Counted from the stretch's first letter, positions 9,484 to 19,059 are shown. The stretch: 64,000 nucleotides of DNA from Novipirellula caenicola (GCF_039545035.1 NZ_BAABRO010000007.1:124001-188000); one strand, 5' to 3'. Made by a program: numbers and translations. The notes: a model not told the origin generated them from the letters alone.

Positions 9484-10036
9484 GACTAGACTCCGCAAAG
9501 AAGAGGGACGCGGGAAGCAGTATGGAAATATAACTCAGAGAGATTCTCTGGCTGTTTCGATGAGTATGAGGGGGGCCTGCCTTGGCAGCTCCGGCGATCC
9601 TGCTTGGTTTTGGTGCTTTTAGGTTAGCGGTTTGCCGCTTGTTTGCAATGGTTGCTAGCCGAGATACGAGCGGAGTAACCAAGTCTATACATTAAAATGT
9701 TGACAAAATGTGTAAGTTTATTTTGTCGGGGTGGTTGCGGAGGCTAAGTGTCGCATCGGCGAGTCTGACTTGCCATCGAAATCCGCCGTGAACCCAGCGT
9801 GGGTTTGACAAAACAGGCGACGGGGGCAAGATCGCACTCGGTGGGATGTCCGCAAGTCGCGAACTAAATCGACTTGGCTGTGTATCGATTTGATTACAAA
9901 TCGATTTGGCTGCACCGCGAAGATGAAAGCGGAGAAAATTGCCGCAAAAATTGCAACAGAGAAGAGAAACGGGTTCGTTTCAGGTGACGGCGAGGGTAAG
10001 AATTGTGGTTTGCGCCGCCACGGGGTTAGCGTGACT
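9484..10036. other. Intergenic, no gene recognised
   Basis: About 550 bp between two minus-strand DUF1559 genes. It must hold the promoter of the 8314-9483 gene and operon. An open frame at 9718-10065 (minus) has no signal, no recognisable domain and an unlikely composition, so it is not called. No repeat family of the window is present. Confidence 0.6.
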
Positions 10037-10075
10037 CGCTTGCGGGTTGCGAGCTGACTCGGCAACCCGCAAGCG
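10037..10075 (-). terminator. Perfect 14-bp hairpin after DUF1559 gene
   Basis: Arms 10037-10050 and 10062-10075 are perfectly complementary (cgcttgcgggttgc / gcaacccgcaagcg) around an 11-nt loop. It sits 26 bp beyond the stop of the 10102-11328 gene. No T-run follows on the minus strand, so it may be a transcript-stabilising hairpin rather than a classical intrinsic terminator. Confidence 0.5.
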
Positions 10076-10101
10076 TGTTCCTGTGAACGGGATCAGGCAG
10101 G

Positions 10102-11328
10102 TTAGAAATCGCTGCTGATCGTTTCTTTGTTCGCTCGCGTACCCAGTGCGCCCCACAATCCATACGGACTTTGTTGGCCTGGCGATGCGGTGCCAGTGCC
10201 ACCGACGTGTACCATCGCTCCAGCACCGGCGGTCGCTCGGCTCGCCCCGGCTTCGATCGAATCGGTGATGAACTTCACCGCTCCGTCACCCATCAACACA
10301 TGGCATCCACCTTGGTGGCGGCTGCTAGGTGTCGCAACAAGCTCTTTGAAGTGGTTTTGCCCGCTAGGCAAGTTCCGAGGGGATGTGGCTTTGGTGGTTT
10401 CGGGGGCATCGCCCATGCAGATTTCTTGATTGGGCGGCAAAATGGTGGTGAAGCCGCTAAACATTGGACCAAAGTCAGCCCAGCGATAGCCACGTGCAAA
10501 GCCTGAGCCTCCGGTGGTTACGCCAGCCTTCCAAAAGCGAGGCCGAGTGGTGTCAACCGAAGGGAGGCACACGCTTGGATTAAGATACAGCGCCGCGCCA
10601 TCTTCTTGACGAGCCACGGTCGAGATGCTGTTGTCTCCCAGGTCGCTCGCAATCTCACCCGCCACGACTGTATTGGCGAGTCCGTCGAGAATGTCTCGGA
10701 ACGCGGCGGGGCTGTGGACGACAAACGCACCACGGCAACTCGCGCGAGCTTCTTGTGCCGCATTCGCCGTTTTAATGCCGTTGTCGTCGGTAGGACCAAA
10801 GGTTTGCATGACGATCGAATCGCCAAGGCAAGCCGCAATGTTCGTGCGTCCCAATGCCGGTAATCCCTCACCAGGATCGCTTGGGCAGCGAAGGCCTGGG
10901 ATTTCCGTGTTCCACGGCGCGTAGGTTGATACGTTGGGGGTGGGGCCCATGGCGTTAAAGCCAGGCTGTGGGTTGCTGATTTGTTCCCACAACGCCTGTT
11001 GTTCGAAAAACGGCGTCAACCCCACCAACATGCTCAAGCGAGTGTTGTTGCGTTGGTTCGAGTTGTTCCAAACTTCATTACCGCTGCCCGGCAATGCACC
11101 GGTTCCACTGCCATGGATTGGCATTTGGTTGTACGCGGCATGGTAGTTGTGAATTGCCAAGCCGATTTGCTTGAAATTGTTCGAGCACGACATGCGGCGT
11201 GCGGCTTCGCGAGCAGCTTGAACCGCAGGCAACAGCAGCCCGACGAGCACTCCAATGATGGCAATGACGACCAATAGTTCCACTAGCGTGAACGCTGGCC
11301 GCTGATTAACTGAAGAATGTGATTTCAT
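10102..11328 (-). CDS. DUF1559 protein with prepilin-type N-terminus (tandem copy 1)
   Basis: 408-aa pseudopilin-like protein. N-terminal [17 protein letters not shown] is the prepilin-type segment, followed by the DUF1559 start ([20 protein letters not shown]). C-terminal [19 protein letters not shown] and SPYGLWGALGTRANKE are present. It is nearly colinear with the protein at 12682-13905 across its whole length, so the two are recent tandem duplicates. A palindrome lies 28-43 nt upstream of the start and is conserved before the other copy. Function is unknown beyond the family. Confidence 0.93.
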   Translation of the reverse strand: MKSHSSVNQRPAFTLVELLVVIAIIGVLVGLLLPAVQAAREAARRMSCSNNFKQIGLAIHNYHAAYNQMPIHGSGTGALPGSGNEVWNNSNQRNNTRLSMLVGLTPFFEQQALWEQISNPQPGFNAMGPTPNVSTYAPWNTEIPGLRCPSDPGEGLPALGRTNIAACLGDSIVMQTFGPTDDNGIKTANAAQEARASCRGAFVVHSPAAFRDILDGLANTVVAGEIASDLGDNSISTVARQEDGAALYLNPSVCLPSVDTTRPRFWKAGVTTGGSGFARGYRWADFGPMFSGFTTILPPNQEICMGDAPETTKATSPRNLPSGQNHFKELVATPSSRHQGGCHVLMGDGAVKFITDSIEAGASRATAGAGAMVHVGGTGTASPGQQSPYGLWGALGTRANKETISSDF

Positions 11329-11355
11329 GACTTAGACCTAAGTGGAGAAAAGAGG

Positions 11356-11371
11356 AAACGCAGACGCGTTT
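11356..11371. promoter_or_regulatory. Palindrome upstream of DUF1559 gene
   Basis: AAACGC-agac-GCGTTT, a perfect 6-bp inverted repeat with a 4-nt spacer, 28-43 nt before ATG 11328. The same arrangement, extended to 7 bp per arm, occurs at the same distance before the paralogue at 12682-13905. This could be an operator or a 5'-leader hairpin; no binding protein can be named. Confidence 0.4.
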
Positions 11372-11543
11372 GAGGGTGTAGTTTGATTATAGGAAACGTA
11401 GTCAAGAACTGGAATTGGCAAAAATGCAAATCCAGCATCGTGGGCGGGTGGTAGAGGCGATCCATTGGAGGGCGGGGCCGCTATGTCTAGCTCCGCCGCA
11501 GTAGCATGATCCCTCGGACGGACGGCCTGTATTCAGATTGATT

Positions 11544-11738
11544 CTAAGGATCTTCCTCGCCCACCAAAATGCGAATGTGATCCTTGCCGGCTCGCACGAC
11601 CAATTCGTCCGCTTGCTCGGGTAATCGTGCCGTCAACTTTCCGATGGTCATTTCCAATGTGCTGGCGTCCAGGATGCTGAACGATGCCGGTGCGGCGATC
11701 GAAACAATGGCACCGCCAGGCATCTCAAAACGCGTCAC
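11544..11738 (-). pseudogene. FecR-domain fragment
   Basis: A 64-codon open stretch whose core (SIAAPASFSILDASTLEMTIGKLTARLPEQ, read in two parts SIAAPASFSILD and GKLTARLPEQADELVV) matches the central FecR segment of the anti-sigma-like protein at 38095-39729 (GPVDLDLN... GKLRARVAEQAEGFTV). It lacks the N-terminal domain, the membrane segment and the LamG part. Its upstream end stops within 3 bp of the 178-bp tandem repeat at 11741, which suggests repeat-associated truncation. Homology is judged by eye. Confidence 0.55.
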
Positions 11739-11740
11739 GT

Positions 11741-12331
11741 CTCACGAGGCCCTGTCTGAAAACCGTAGCGAAACTCGTCAAGACTTTCGGGGGGCCTGCG
11801 TCAACCGAACGAAAGTCTTAACGGCATGTCGATTTTATCGAGATGCAAGTGCCCTTGGTGAGCCGAGTGCCGTGAGGCACCGGGTATCGCATGGAACCCG
11901 GCCGCTGACGCGTCGCGGCTCACGAGGCTCTGTCTGAAAACTGTAGCGGAAGTCGTCAAGACTTTCGGGGGGCCTACGTTAACCGAACGAAAGTCTTAAC
12001 GGCATGTCGATTTTATCGAGATGCAAATGCCCTTGGTGAGCCGAGTGCCGTGATGCACCGGGTATCGCGTGGAACCCGGCCGCTGACGCGTCGCGGCTCA
12101 CGAGGCTCTGTCTGAAAACCGTAGCGGAAGTCGTCAAGACTTTCGGGGGGCGTGCGTTAACCGAACGAAAGTCTCAACGGCATGTTGATTCTATCGAGAT
12201 GCAAGTGCTCTTGGTGAGCCGAGTGCCGTGAGGCACCGGGTATCGCGTGGAACCCGGCCGCTGACGCGTCGCGGCTCACGAGGCCCTGTCTGAAAAACGT
12301 AGCGGAAGTCGTCAAGACTTTCGGCAGCATG
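11741..12331. repeat. Tandem repeat, 178-bp period, about 3.3 copies
   Basis: Units begin at 11741, 11919, 12097 and 12275 with ctcacgaggcyctgtctgaa; the first three are exactly 178 bp and nearly identical, the fourth is cut after about 57 bp. Each unit contains a small hairpin around cgtcaagactttcgg / cgaaagtct and the segment gtgccgtgaggcaccgggta. Related but diverged single copies occur at 24100-24300 and 51540-51710. The period is far too long for a CRISPR array and no cas gene is present. Confidence 0.9.
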
Positions 12332-12442
12332 GCATAACCCATTGGGAAATCGAAATTCTTCACGAATTCCGTTACCAAGTTTCCGCCTCGGATGCGTTCT
12401 CAGACAGTGCCTAGATCAACAAGTCGTTGACGGCTTGTTGAT

Positions 12443-12547
12443 TTAGTGAAGGTTCCTGCGGCAAAGGGTGTAGGATGGACTTCCTAGTCCGTGAATGGTG
12501 GATTCGACGGACTAGGAAGTCCATCGTACGACTAAAACAACAAGCCG
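12443..12547. repeat. 105-bp hairpin repeat (second copy at 51711)
   Basis: Near-identical to 51711-51815 and of the same length. It contains a perfect 19-bp inverted repeat, 12474-12492 and 12507-12525, around a 14-nt loop (core cttcctagtccgt / acggactaggaag). Both copies lie next to the family of 178-bp-type repeats. It looks like a non-coding dispersed palindromic element. Confidence 0.8.
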
Positions 12548-12681
12548 TTGGCGACTTTCGCTACGCTACATTCGGCGAACCAAGTAAGGAAAAAGACTTC
12601 ACCGCGGTGCTCAAGAATTGGGGGGCGGTCAACGGCAGACCGCAGCCCACAAGCGGTGATCCTCGGTCGAAACGCGTGCGA

Positions 12682-13905
12682 TCAAAAATCGCTAATCGTC
12701 TCTCTGCTCGCTCGGGTGCCCAGGGCGCCCCACAATCCATACGGACTCATGTAGCCTGGCGACGCGGAGCCACTGCCACCTAGATGCACCATCGCTCCGG
12801 TACCTCCGGTCGCTCGGCTCGCACCCGCTTCGATTGAATCGGTGATGAACTTCACTGCACCATCGCCCATCAACACGTGACAACCACCTTGGTGGCGGCT
12901 GCTAGGTGTTGCCACCAGTTCTTTGAAATGATTTTGCGAACTTGGTACATTGCGGGGCGAGCTGGCTTGAGTGGTCGCGGGCGCGTTACCCATGCAGATT
13001 TCTTGGTTAGGCGGCAGGATCGTGGTGACGCCACTATACATGGGGCCGAAATCAGCCCAGCGATAACCACGCGCAAAGCCAGTGTCCCCACTAATCGCTC
13101 CGGAGCTCCAAAAGCTCGGCCGTGTGCTGTCGACCGCGGGCTGGCACGAACTTGGATTCAGGTACAACGCCGCGCCATCGACTTCAACCGCAACGGTTGA
13201 GACGCTGTTGTCTCCCAAGTCGCTCGCAATCTCGCCCGCGACAATGGTATTGGCGAGTCCGTCGAGAATATCTCGAAACGCCGCGGGGCTGTGGACAACG
13301 AAGGCGCCACGGCAGCTCGCTTGTGCTTCGACCGCCTCGTTGGTCGTCCTGATTCCATTGTCATCCGTGGGGCCAAACGTTTGCATCACGATCGAATCGC
13401 CCAAACAAGCGGCAATGTTGGTTCGTCCCAGTGCCGGTAATCCCTCACCAGGATCACTTGGGCAGCGAAGGCCTGGGATTTCTGTGTTCCAAGGCGTGTA
13501 CGTTGAAATGTTGGGGGTTGGTCCCATCGCGTTAAAGCTAGGTTGTGGGTTGCTGATTTGTTCCCACAACGCCTGTTGTTCGAAAAACGGCGTCAACCCA
13601 ACCAGCATGCTCAAACGGGTGTTGTTGCGTTCGTTCGAGTTGTTCCAGACTTCGTAGCCAGTGCTCGGCAGCGCACCCGTTCCGCTGCCATGGATCGGCA
13701 TTTGGTTGTACGCAGCATGGTAGTTATGAATCGCCAAACCGATTTGTTTGAAATTGTTCGAACACGACATCCGCCGTGCGGCTTCGCGGGCCGCTTGTAC
13801 CGCTGGCAACAATAGGCCAACCAGTACTCCGATGATGGCAATGGCGACGAGTAATTCGACCAAGGTAAACGCGGGTCGGTGCCCGTTTGGTAAGTTTGTT
13901 TTCAT
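12682..13905 (-). CDS. DUF1559 protein with prepilin-type N-terminus (tandem copy 2)
   Basis: 407-aa pseudopilin-like protein. ATG 13905 starts [19 protein letters not shown], placing the prepilin-type motif at the usual distance; the much longer upstream open frame has no homology and is rejected as start. The DUF1559 domain runs from [13 protein letters not shown] to the end, with [18 protein letters not shown] and SPYGLWGALGTRAS. It is highly similar to the protein at 10102-11328. The prepilin helix has VAIAIIG instead of VVIAIIG. Confidence 0.93.
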   Translation of the reverse strand: MKTNLPNGHRPAFTLVELLVAIAIIGVLVGLLLPAVQAAREAARRMSCSNNFKQIGLAIHNYHAAYNQMPIHGSGTGALPSTGYEVWNNSNERNNTRLSMLVGLTPFFEQQALWEQISNPQPSFNAMGPTPNISTYTPWNTEIPGLRCPSDPGEGLPALGRTNIAACLGDSIVMQTFGPTDDNGIRTTNEAVEAQASCRGAFVVHSPAAFRDILDGLANTIVAGEIASDLGDNSVSTVAVEVDGAALYLNPSSCQPAVDSTRPSFWSSGAISGDTGFARGYRWADFGPMYSGVTTILPPNQEICMGNAPATTQASSPRNVPSSQNHFKELVATPSSRHQGGCHVLMGDGAVKFITDSIEAGASRATGGTGAMVHLGGSGSASPGYMSPYGLWGALGTRASRETISDF

Positions 13906-13932
13906 GATGTGAACCCCATTTGAGAAAAGATT

Positions 13933-13950
13933 CAAACGCGAACGCGTTTG
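13933..13950. promoter_or_regulatory. Palindrome upstream of second DUF1559 copy
   Basis: CAAACGC-gaac-GCGTTTG, perfect 7-bp inverted repeat with 4-nt spacer, 28-45 nt before ATG 13905, preceded by gagaaaaga as in the copy before 11328. Conservation of sequence and distance in duplicated genes fits an operator or leader structure but may only reflect recent duplication. Confidence 0.4.
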
Positions 13951-14577
13951 ATCGTGGTAGTTAGAAATCGTCAACGCGAAGGAAACGGGATTGGCCGTGT
14001 GTGCGAAGTGGTTGTCTTGGCAAAACGATGCGTCCGAGATCCCGTGACAAGTGGATGGACTCCTTTGGCTATTGAGGATGTGAATGCTGCAGTTGGCTTT
14101 GTGGTCGGCCGTGTCAGTGATCTGCTGGAAATTCAACCCCGTGAGGCCTCGCAAAACTAAACGCACGTGAAAGGCCGCGATCTACAACTAATTTTTGTGT
14201 CGCGATCAGGAATTCTGGAAAGTTTCCTTTTTGTGCCGCCGGCTGCTGCGAGGGCGTGGTCAGCTGGAAGCTCCGTTTTCACGGTGGTTGTGGGGGTGGC
14301 GGTTTCCGCTACCTGTCGGGTAAAGGGCTGGATCTCGCCGAAAAGGTGATTGCCGGCGGCGACGGTTACCGGACGTCATGCGGAGGCCTAAGGGGGGGCC
14401 CGCTGACTGGATCGGGACGAACATTCGATCGTGTTGGGGGGCGTTCCGAGGACCACACGTGGCAATTCGAACGTTAGTCCGATTCTCCAGCGACAGGCAG
14501 TCGGTAAACTGATTCAAAAGCGATGGAGTGCTATCGCAGATCTGTTATGACACGTTGCGTCCCGCGATCGAATTGAC
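13951..14577. other. Divergent intergenic region
   Basis: About 630 bp between a minus-strand DUF1559 gene and the plus-strand antiporter. It must contain both promoters. Short open frames here have no recognisable features. None of the dispersed repeat families was seen. Confidence 0.5.
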
Positions 14578-16467
14578 ATGTTAAGTATCGAAGCTTTGAT
14601 TTTGATCACCGGCGTTTTGCTGTTGCTGGGGATTGCGTCAAATAAATTCTCCGCCCGCATGGGCGTGCCCGTCTTGGTTCTGTTTCTGCTCGTTGGCATG
14701 TTGGCAGGATCGGAAGGGATTGGCGGGATCGAGTTTGAGAATTATTCGCTTGCGCACGGGATCGGGACGATTGCGCTCAGTTTGATCCTGTTTGACGGGG
14801 GGCTTCGCACACCGTATCGCTCGATTCGCGCTGCCTGGAAACCAGCCGGAGTGCTGGCCACGATCGGGGTGTTCATCACCGCGTTGATCACAGGATTGGC
14901 CGCGTCGTGGTTTTTGCAGATCCCGCTGATGGAAGGTCTGTTGTTGGGCAGCATCGTGGGATCGACCGACGCCTCGGTCGTCTTTTCGGTGCTCCGTTTC
15001 GGCGGCGTCAACATCCGCCGTCGACTCGCGGACACTCTCGAGGTCGAAAGCGGTTCGAACGATCCGATGGCGATCTTTTTGACGGTGGGGCTGATTCAAG
15101 TGCTGACCGGGGCGGTACCGCTCGGCCCCGGATTGTTGGTTTTGTTTCTCACCCAAATTGTGTTTGGAACCGCGGTCGGGATGTTGGTCGGATGGGGCGG
15201 CGTGTGGGTGCTGAAGAACATTCAACTTAGCGCCGCGGGGTTGTATCCCGTTTTGGCGACCGGTTTGGCATTGTTTTCCTTCGGATTCGCGGCCGCGTTT
15301 GGCGGCAGCGGTTTTTTGGCCGTTTATTTGACCGGCATTGTGATCGGCAATCGCCGTCCCGTGTTCCACCGCGGTATCTTGTTGTTCCACGACGCCGCCG
15401 CATGGTTGTGTCAAATCTTGATGTTTATCGCGCTGGGGATCCTCAGCTTTCCTAGCCGGTTATTGGATGTCGCCGGGCCGGCGCTGATGATTTCCGCTGT
15501 GCTGATTCTGGTCGCTCGGCCGGTCGCCGTCTTCTTGTCCGTTTCGCTGTTTCGGTTTTCGTTCCGAGAGCTCACGTTTCTGTCGTGGGTAGGACTCAAG
15601 GGAGCGGTTCCGATTACCTTAGCGACGTTCCCGATGATGGTAGGGTTGCCCGGAGCTCCGTTGATGTTCGACACGGTGTTCTTTGTCGTGTTGGTCTCCG
15701 CGATTGTCCAGGGCTGGACCCTGCCGTGGGTCGCGCGGTCGTTAAAGCTCGAGGTGCCGGCAAGATTGCCGCCACCGGTGACGCTGGAGATCAGTTCACT
15801 GCGAAACGTCGAAGGCGACATCGTCGATTACTTTGTCGATGATGAATGTCGTGCGGCCGGTCATATGATCAAGAACCTCGCGCTGCCCGACGGAGTGGTG
15901 GTTGCGTTGATCGTTCGCGACGAGCAAATCATTCCTCCCCAAGGACGTTCGCAGATCCAGTACGGTGATCACGTCATTGTCGTGCTGCGTCCAGGGGTTC
16001 GCGCGATGGTCGATCGCGTTTTTGCCCATCGCGAGCAGGAACCTGTCACGCTGCCGACCGCATTGGAATTCCCGCTGCGGGGTTCGATCACAGCGGCGGA
16101 TGTGGAACAGTTTTACGACATCCAGTTGGACGCTGCTGCAGACGCGACGCTGGATGAAATCATGCGATCGCGACTCGGGCCCAAGGGAGCGGTCCTGGGA
16201 GCCTCGGTGCAATTTGAGCAAGTTGTCTTGTGCGTTCGCGAGCTCAGTGCAAATGGAACGGTACAGTACGTCGGGATGATGATTCTGCCGACTCCCGAAC
16301 CTGAACCTGCAACGGATCCTAAGCCTGCATCCGACGCGACACCAGATGCGACACCGGAGCGTGAAGACAAGGCGTCGGAAAGCGAAAAGAAGCAAGACGA
16401 CGAACCGCTCGAAACACCCGCGGTCGCTTCACGCAGCGATCGCAGCGAAGAATCGCCCGAGAAGTAG
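14578..16467 (+). CDS. K+/H+ antiporter, CPA family (NhaP2/CvrA-like)
   Basis: 629-aa inner-membrane cation/proton antiporter. Residues 1 to about 385 are a multi-pass hydrophobic exchanger domain with LFDGGLRT, GSIVGSTDASVVFSVLR and the signature LADTLEVESGSNDPMA, which holds the Asn-Asp pair of proton antiporters. Residues about 400-470 form a cytoplasmic RCK_C (TrkA-C) domain (AAGHMIKNLALPDGVVVALI), and about 485-565 resemble a CorC/HlyC-type domain, the order known from E. coli CvrA. A low-complexity acidic tail (EPEPATDPKPASDATPD...) follows. It probably serves in K+ or Na+ export and cell-volume control. The stop directly abuts an ASPIC remnant. Confidence 0.9.
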   Translation: MLSIEALILITGVLLLLGIASNKFSARMGVPVLVLFLLVGMLAGSEGIGGIEFENYSLAHGIGTIALSLILFDGGLRTPYRSIRAAWKPAGVLATIGVFITALITGLAASWFLQIPLMEGLLLGSIVGSTDASVVFSVLRFGGVNIRRRLADTLEVESGSNDPMAIFLTVGLIQVLTGAVPLGPGLLVLFLTQIVFGTAVGMLVGWGGVWVLKNIQLSAAGLYPVLATGLALFSFGFAAAFGGSGFLAVYLTGIVIGNRRPVFHRGILLFHDAAAWLCQILMFIALGILSFPSRLLDVAGPALMISAVLILVARPVAVFLSVSLFRFSFRELTFLSWVGLKGAVPITLATFPMMVGLPGAPLMFDTVFFVVLVSAIVQGWTLPWVARSLKLEVPARLPPPVTLEISSLRNVEGDIVDYFVDDECRAAGHMIKNLALPDGVVVALIVRDEQIIPPQGRSQIQYGDHVIVVLRPGVRAMVDRVFAHREQEPVTLPTALEFPLRGSITAADVEQFYDIQLDAAADATLDEIMRSRLGPKGAVLGASVQFEQVVLCVRELSANGTVQYVGMMILPTPEPEPATDPKPASDATPDATPEREDKASESEKKQDDEPLETPAVASRSDRSEESPEK

Positions 16468-17080
16468 TCATCCATCTCACACTGTCGCAGCGGACTACGA
16501 CAACAACGGTTTGCCTGAATTGTTCGTGAGCAACGGCAATGTGGACACTTACGTGGCGGACGAAACCACCAATGAACCGGTGCTTCAGACGCAGCCTGTA
16601 CAAATCTTCGAACTCGATTCGGCGCTTCAGTACAAGTCGATTCAAACGCAGCAAACCGACGACTACATGCAACAACGTCATTTCGGTCGCGGCGTTTGGA
16701 CATGGGATCTCAATCGCGACGGCCGCGTTGACACGGGCGTGACGCATCAAACCGAACCCGTTGCGGTTTTGGTCAATCACAGCGAGTCGCAAAACCATTG
16801 GGTTGAATTGCAGCTTGTTGGCGTGACATCGGCTCGCGACGCGATTGGGGCGCGCATCACGCTGCACGATCAAGGATTCGAACGCGCGGGCTGGGTCGTG
16901 GCAGGCGACGGTTATCTGTGCAGCAGCGAACGCGTCGTGCGATTTGGGCTAGGTAAATCTAACTCGCCGCGCGAGTTCACCATCACTTGGCCCGATGGCA
17001 GCGAGCAAGCTTTGGCTGCGTTGTCGGTGGATGCCCGCTGGCTCGTGGTGCAAGGCAGTGCTCCCTATCGGCTGGACTAA
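16468..17080 (+). pseudogene. C-terminal remnant of an FG-GAP/ASPIC-UnbV (CRTAC1-like) protein
   Basis: Open from just after the antiporter stop to TAA at 17078-17080, about 203 codons. It begins mid-domain with TVAADYDNNGLPELFVSNG, like the last FG-GAP/VCBS repeat, and continues with an ASPIC/UnbV domain (GARITLHDQG, GYLCSSERVVRFGLG, ITWPDGSEQ). The intact family has a signal peptide and several FG-GAP repeats, all missing here, and the only in-frame starts lie inside the antiporter gene in another frame. It is best read as the surviving 3' end after a deletion joined it to the antiporter. Confidence 0.8.
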
Positions 17081-17346
17081 GCAGGCAGGCGACGGGCGAG
17101 AGCCAGTCCGCCATCTGAAATGCAAAAAAACGGAAGCGAGTGAGGAATGGAATTGCCCGTATTTTGTTCCGCGTGGATGTGAGCAATCGCGTCTTTAGAC
17201 CGAATCCGCATTAGCAAATGCGAAGGGCGGCTACGGTTCGACGGGGTGAATTGCGGCGTAAGTCTGCGGTTGTGTCTTGACCTCGCGCCCTTAACGGCCT
17301 AGCATGCAGTCTATAGACTTTTGTCAGGTGCCTGCTTTATGAGGTG

Positions 17347-17529
17347 ATGGAAGTGCGTTTTCTGAAAGTGCGTGGGGCTTTTGTCGCCGCTTCGGTTCTA
17401 CTGTGGCTGACACTCGTGGGGTGTGGAGGACCGGAGAAGTCGAACTCGTCACCCGAGGTGGATGAGTTGCAGCAGTTTTTGTCAGAGCATCCCGACATCG
17501 ATAACCCTGAGGACGAAGGACCTCCTTGA
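17347..17529 (+). CDS. Small acidic lipoprotein, 60 aa
   Basis: ATG 17347 starts a basic and hydrophobic leader ending in lipobox LVGC with Cys26 lipidated, followed by an acidic, Pro-rich mature part ([23 protein letters not shown]). A GTG lies directly before the ATG and could also serve. The gene precedes a DUF1559 gene on the same strand by about 205 bp. It resembles the two other tiny lipoproteins beside DUF1559 genes in composition, not in alignable sequence. Function unknown. Confidence 0.7.
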   Translation: MEVRFLKVRGAFVAASVLLWLTLVGCGGPEKSNSSPEVDELQQFLSEHPDIDNPEDEGPP

Positions 17530-17734
17530 TCCAACGAGATTCGAAGTTTGGCAAACCCCTGCGGTGCTGCATCGCACCGATGCAGGTTGCGGCGACACAT
17601 TCGTGTCCGCCACTGGCAGGACCGTTCGGATGGGCTCACGCTACGTGTTGGTTTGCCAGCGATTTTTGATGTGGGGCGACTACTTATCTTCTGCCACCTT
17701 TCTTCCTGTTTCTTTCGCCAACAGAGGTTCTCAA

Positions 17735-19030
17735 ATGAATCAAACATCAAGCCGAGCGGGCTTCACCTTGGTTGAGTTATTGGTCGTGATCGCCATTATC
17801 GGAGTGTTAGTGGGATTGTTGTTGCCGGCGGTTCAGGCCGCTCGCGAGGCAGCACGCCGGATGAGTTGTAGTAACAATTTTAAACAGTTGGGATTGGCGA
17901 CTCACAACTATCACTCTGCCTACAATCAGTTGCCGGTGCAAATGGGAGGATCCGCGCAGGTGTCTGGGTTTGCAGCCGACGCTCGGCGACCGGGCACGGC
18001 GACGATCGCCAAGGGAAACAATCGTTTCTGGTTGAGTGCTCTGGTGGGGCTGACGCCATTTTTTGAACAGCAAGCGATGTGGGAGCAGATCAGTAATCCC
18101 TATCTAATTCCCGCCGGCGATCCTGGCGAGGGTCTCTTGTTTTCGGCAATGGGGCCGTACCCCGGCAAGGGACTTGGCACAGGGTCGCAGGGGCATGGCG
18201 AGAGCATGTATCGGCCGTGGTTGACCACCATCGGAACATTGCGTTGTCCAAGCGATCCCGGTGAAGGGTTGCCAGCGCAAGGTCGTACCAATTATGCGTT
18301 TTGTCTCGGCGACGCGATTCAGCAAACCGACGAAGGGTACACCAGCGTATCAGGATTCAAAAACAGTACCCGAGCCCAGCGTGCTCGCGAGTCTTGTCGA
18401 GGTGCCTTTGTGCCTCGAAAAACCATGCGGTTCCGCGATATCTTGGATGGGCTTGCCAACACGATCGTGATGGGCGAAATCAAAACGGATCTCGGAGATC
18501 GGGATGCATCGACCGAATTGATCAAAGCCACCACCGAAAATATTCTGCGTACCAATCCTGGGGTTTGTGGATCGCAACGAGACCCTGAGCGACCCCAGTT
18601 TTGGTTGCAATCGCTCGGCAGCGGCTTTGCGTTTACTGGCGGGGCAGAGCGTCAGCGGGGCTTTGTGTGGAGTTTTGGAAACGCGATGAATACTGGGTTT
18701 CATACCATCCTTCCGCCTAACAGCGAGATCTGTGCGTCGGATTGGGTGAACGCGTCTGGCGGATCTTCGGGTGGGGCGTATTGGGGCGAAGGGGTGTATT
18801 CGGTAAGTAGCCGTCACCAGGGCGGAGTGCACGTTTTGATGGGGGACGGTGCCGTCAAATTTGTCACTGATTCGATCGAAGCGGGGCAACGCAGTCATGC
18901 CACGGTGCGGCAGGGTGGTACTGCCGCCGACCCTGTGCACGCAACCACTCCGGGATCGCCAAGTCCGTTTGGTTTGTGGGGATCGTTGGGAACCCGCGCG
19001 GGTAAAGAAGTCATTGACGAAGCGTTTTAA
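17735..19030 (+). CDS. DUF1559 protein with prepilin-type N-terminus
   Basis: 431-aa pseudopilin-like protein starting at ATG 17735 ([16 protein letters not shown]), with Gly before the methylated Phe as in classical prepilins. DUF1559 begins at [20 protein letters not shown]; the C-terminus carries [19 protein letters not shown] and [16 protein letters not shown]. Longer upstream reading overlaps the lipoprotein gene in another frame and is not used. It is probably co-transcribed with the preceding lipoprotein. Confidence 0.92.
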   Translation: MNQTSSRAGFTLVELLVVIAIIGVLVGLLLPAVQAAREAARRMSCSNNFKQLGLATHNYHSAYNQLPVQMGGSAQVSGFAADARRPGTATIAKGNNRFWLSALVGLTPFFEQQAMWEQISNPYLIPAGDPGEGLLFSAMGPYPGKGLGTGSQGHGESMYRPWLTTIGTLRCPSDPGEGLPAQGRTNYAFCLGDAIQQTDEGYTSVSGFKNSTRAQRARESCRGAFVPRKTMRFRDILDGLANTIVMGEIKTDLGDRDASTELIKATTENILRTNPGVCGSQRDPERPQFWLQSLGSGFAFTGGAERQRGFVWSFGNAMNTGFHTILPPNSEICASDWVNASGGSSGGAYWGEGVYSVSSRHQGGVHVLMGDGAVKFVTDSIEAGQRSHATVRQGGTAADPVHATTPGSPSPFGLWGSLGTRAGKEVIDEAF

Positions 19031-19059
19031 TCGAGATCGCCAAGGTGGCGGTCCTCGAT
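19030..19059 (+). terminator. Weak hairpin after DUF1559 gene
   Basis: ATCGAG (19030-19035) pairs with CTCGAT (19054-19059) and GCCA (19039-19042) with TGGC (19046-19049), giving an interrupted stem that overlaps the stop codon's last base. No T-run follows. Possible terminator only. Confidence 0.3.

Noticed and set aside
9718-10065. Minus-strand 115-codon open frame
   Set aside because: No signal, domain or start context; composition unlike neighbours; it overlaps a perfect hairpin.
11741-12331. Tandem repeat as a CRISPR array
   Set aside because: Units are 178 bp and nearly identical over their full length with no unique spacers, and there are no cas genes.
12682-14166. Extended 494-aa version of the second tandem DUF1559 protein
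   Set aside because: The first 87 residues have no homology; ATG 13905 puts the prepilin motif at the normal distance.
14638-15414. 258-codon open frame opposite the antiporter
   Set aside because: Antisense to a gene with unmistakable transporter motifs; low-complexity polar composition.
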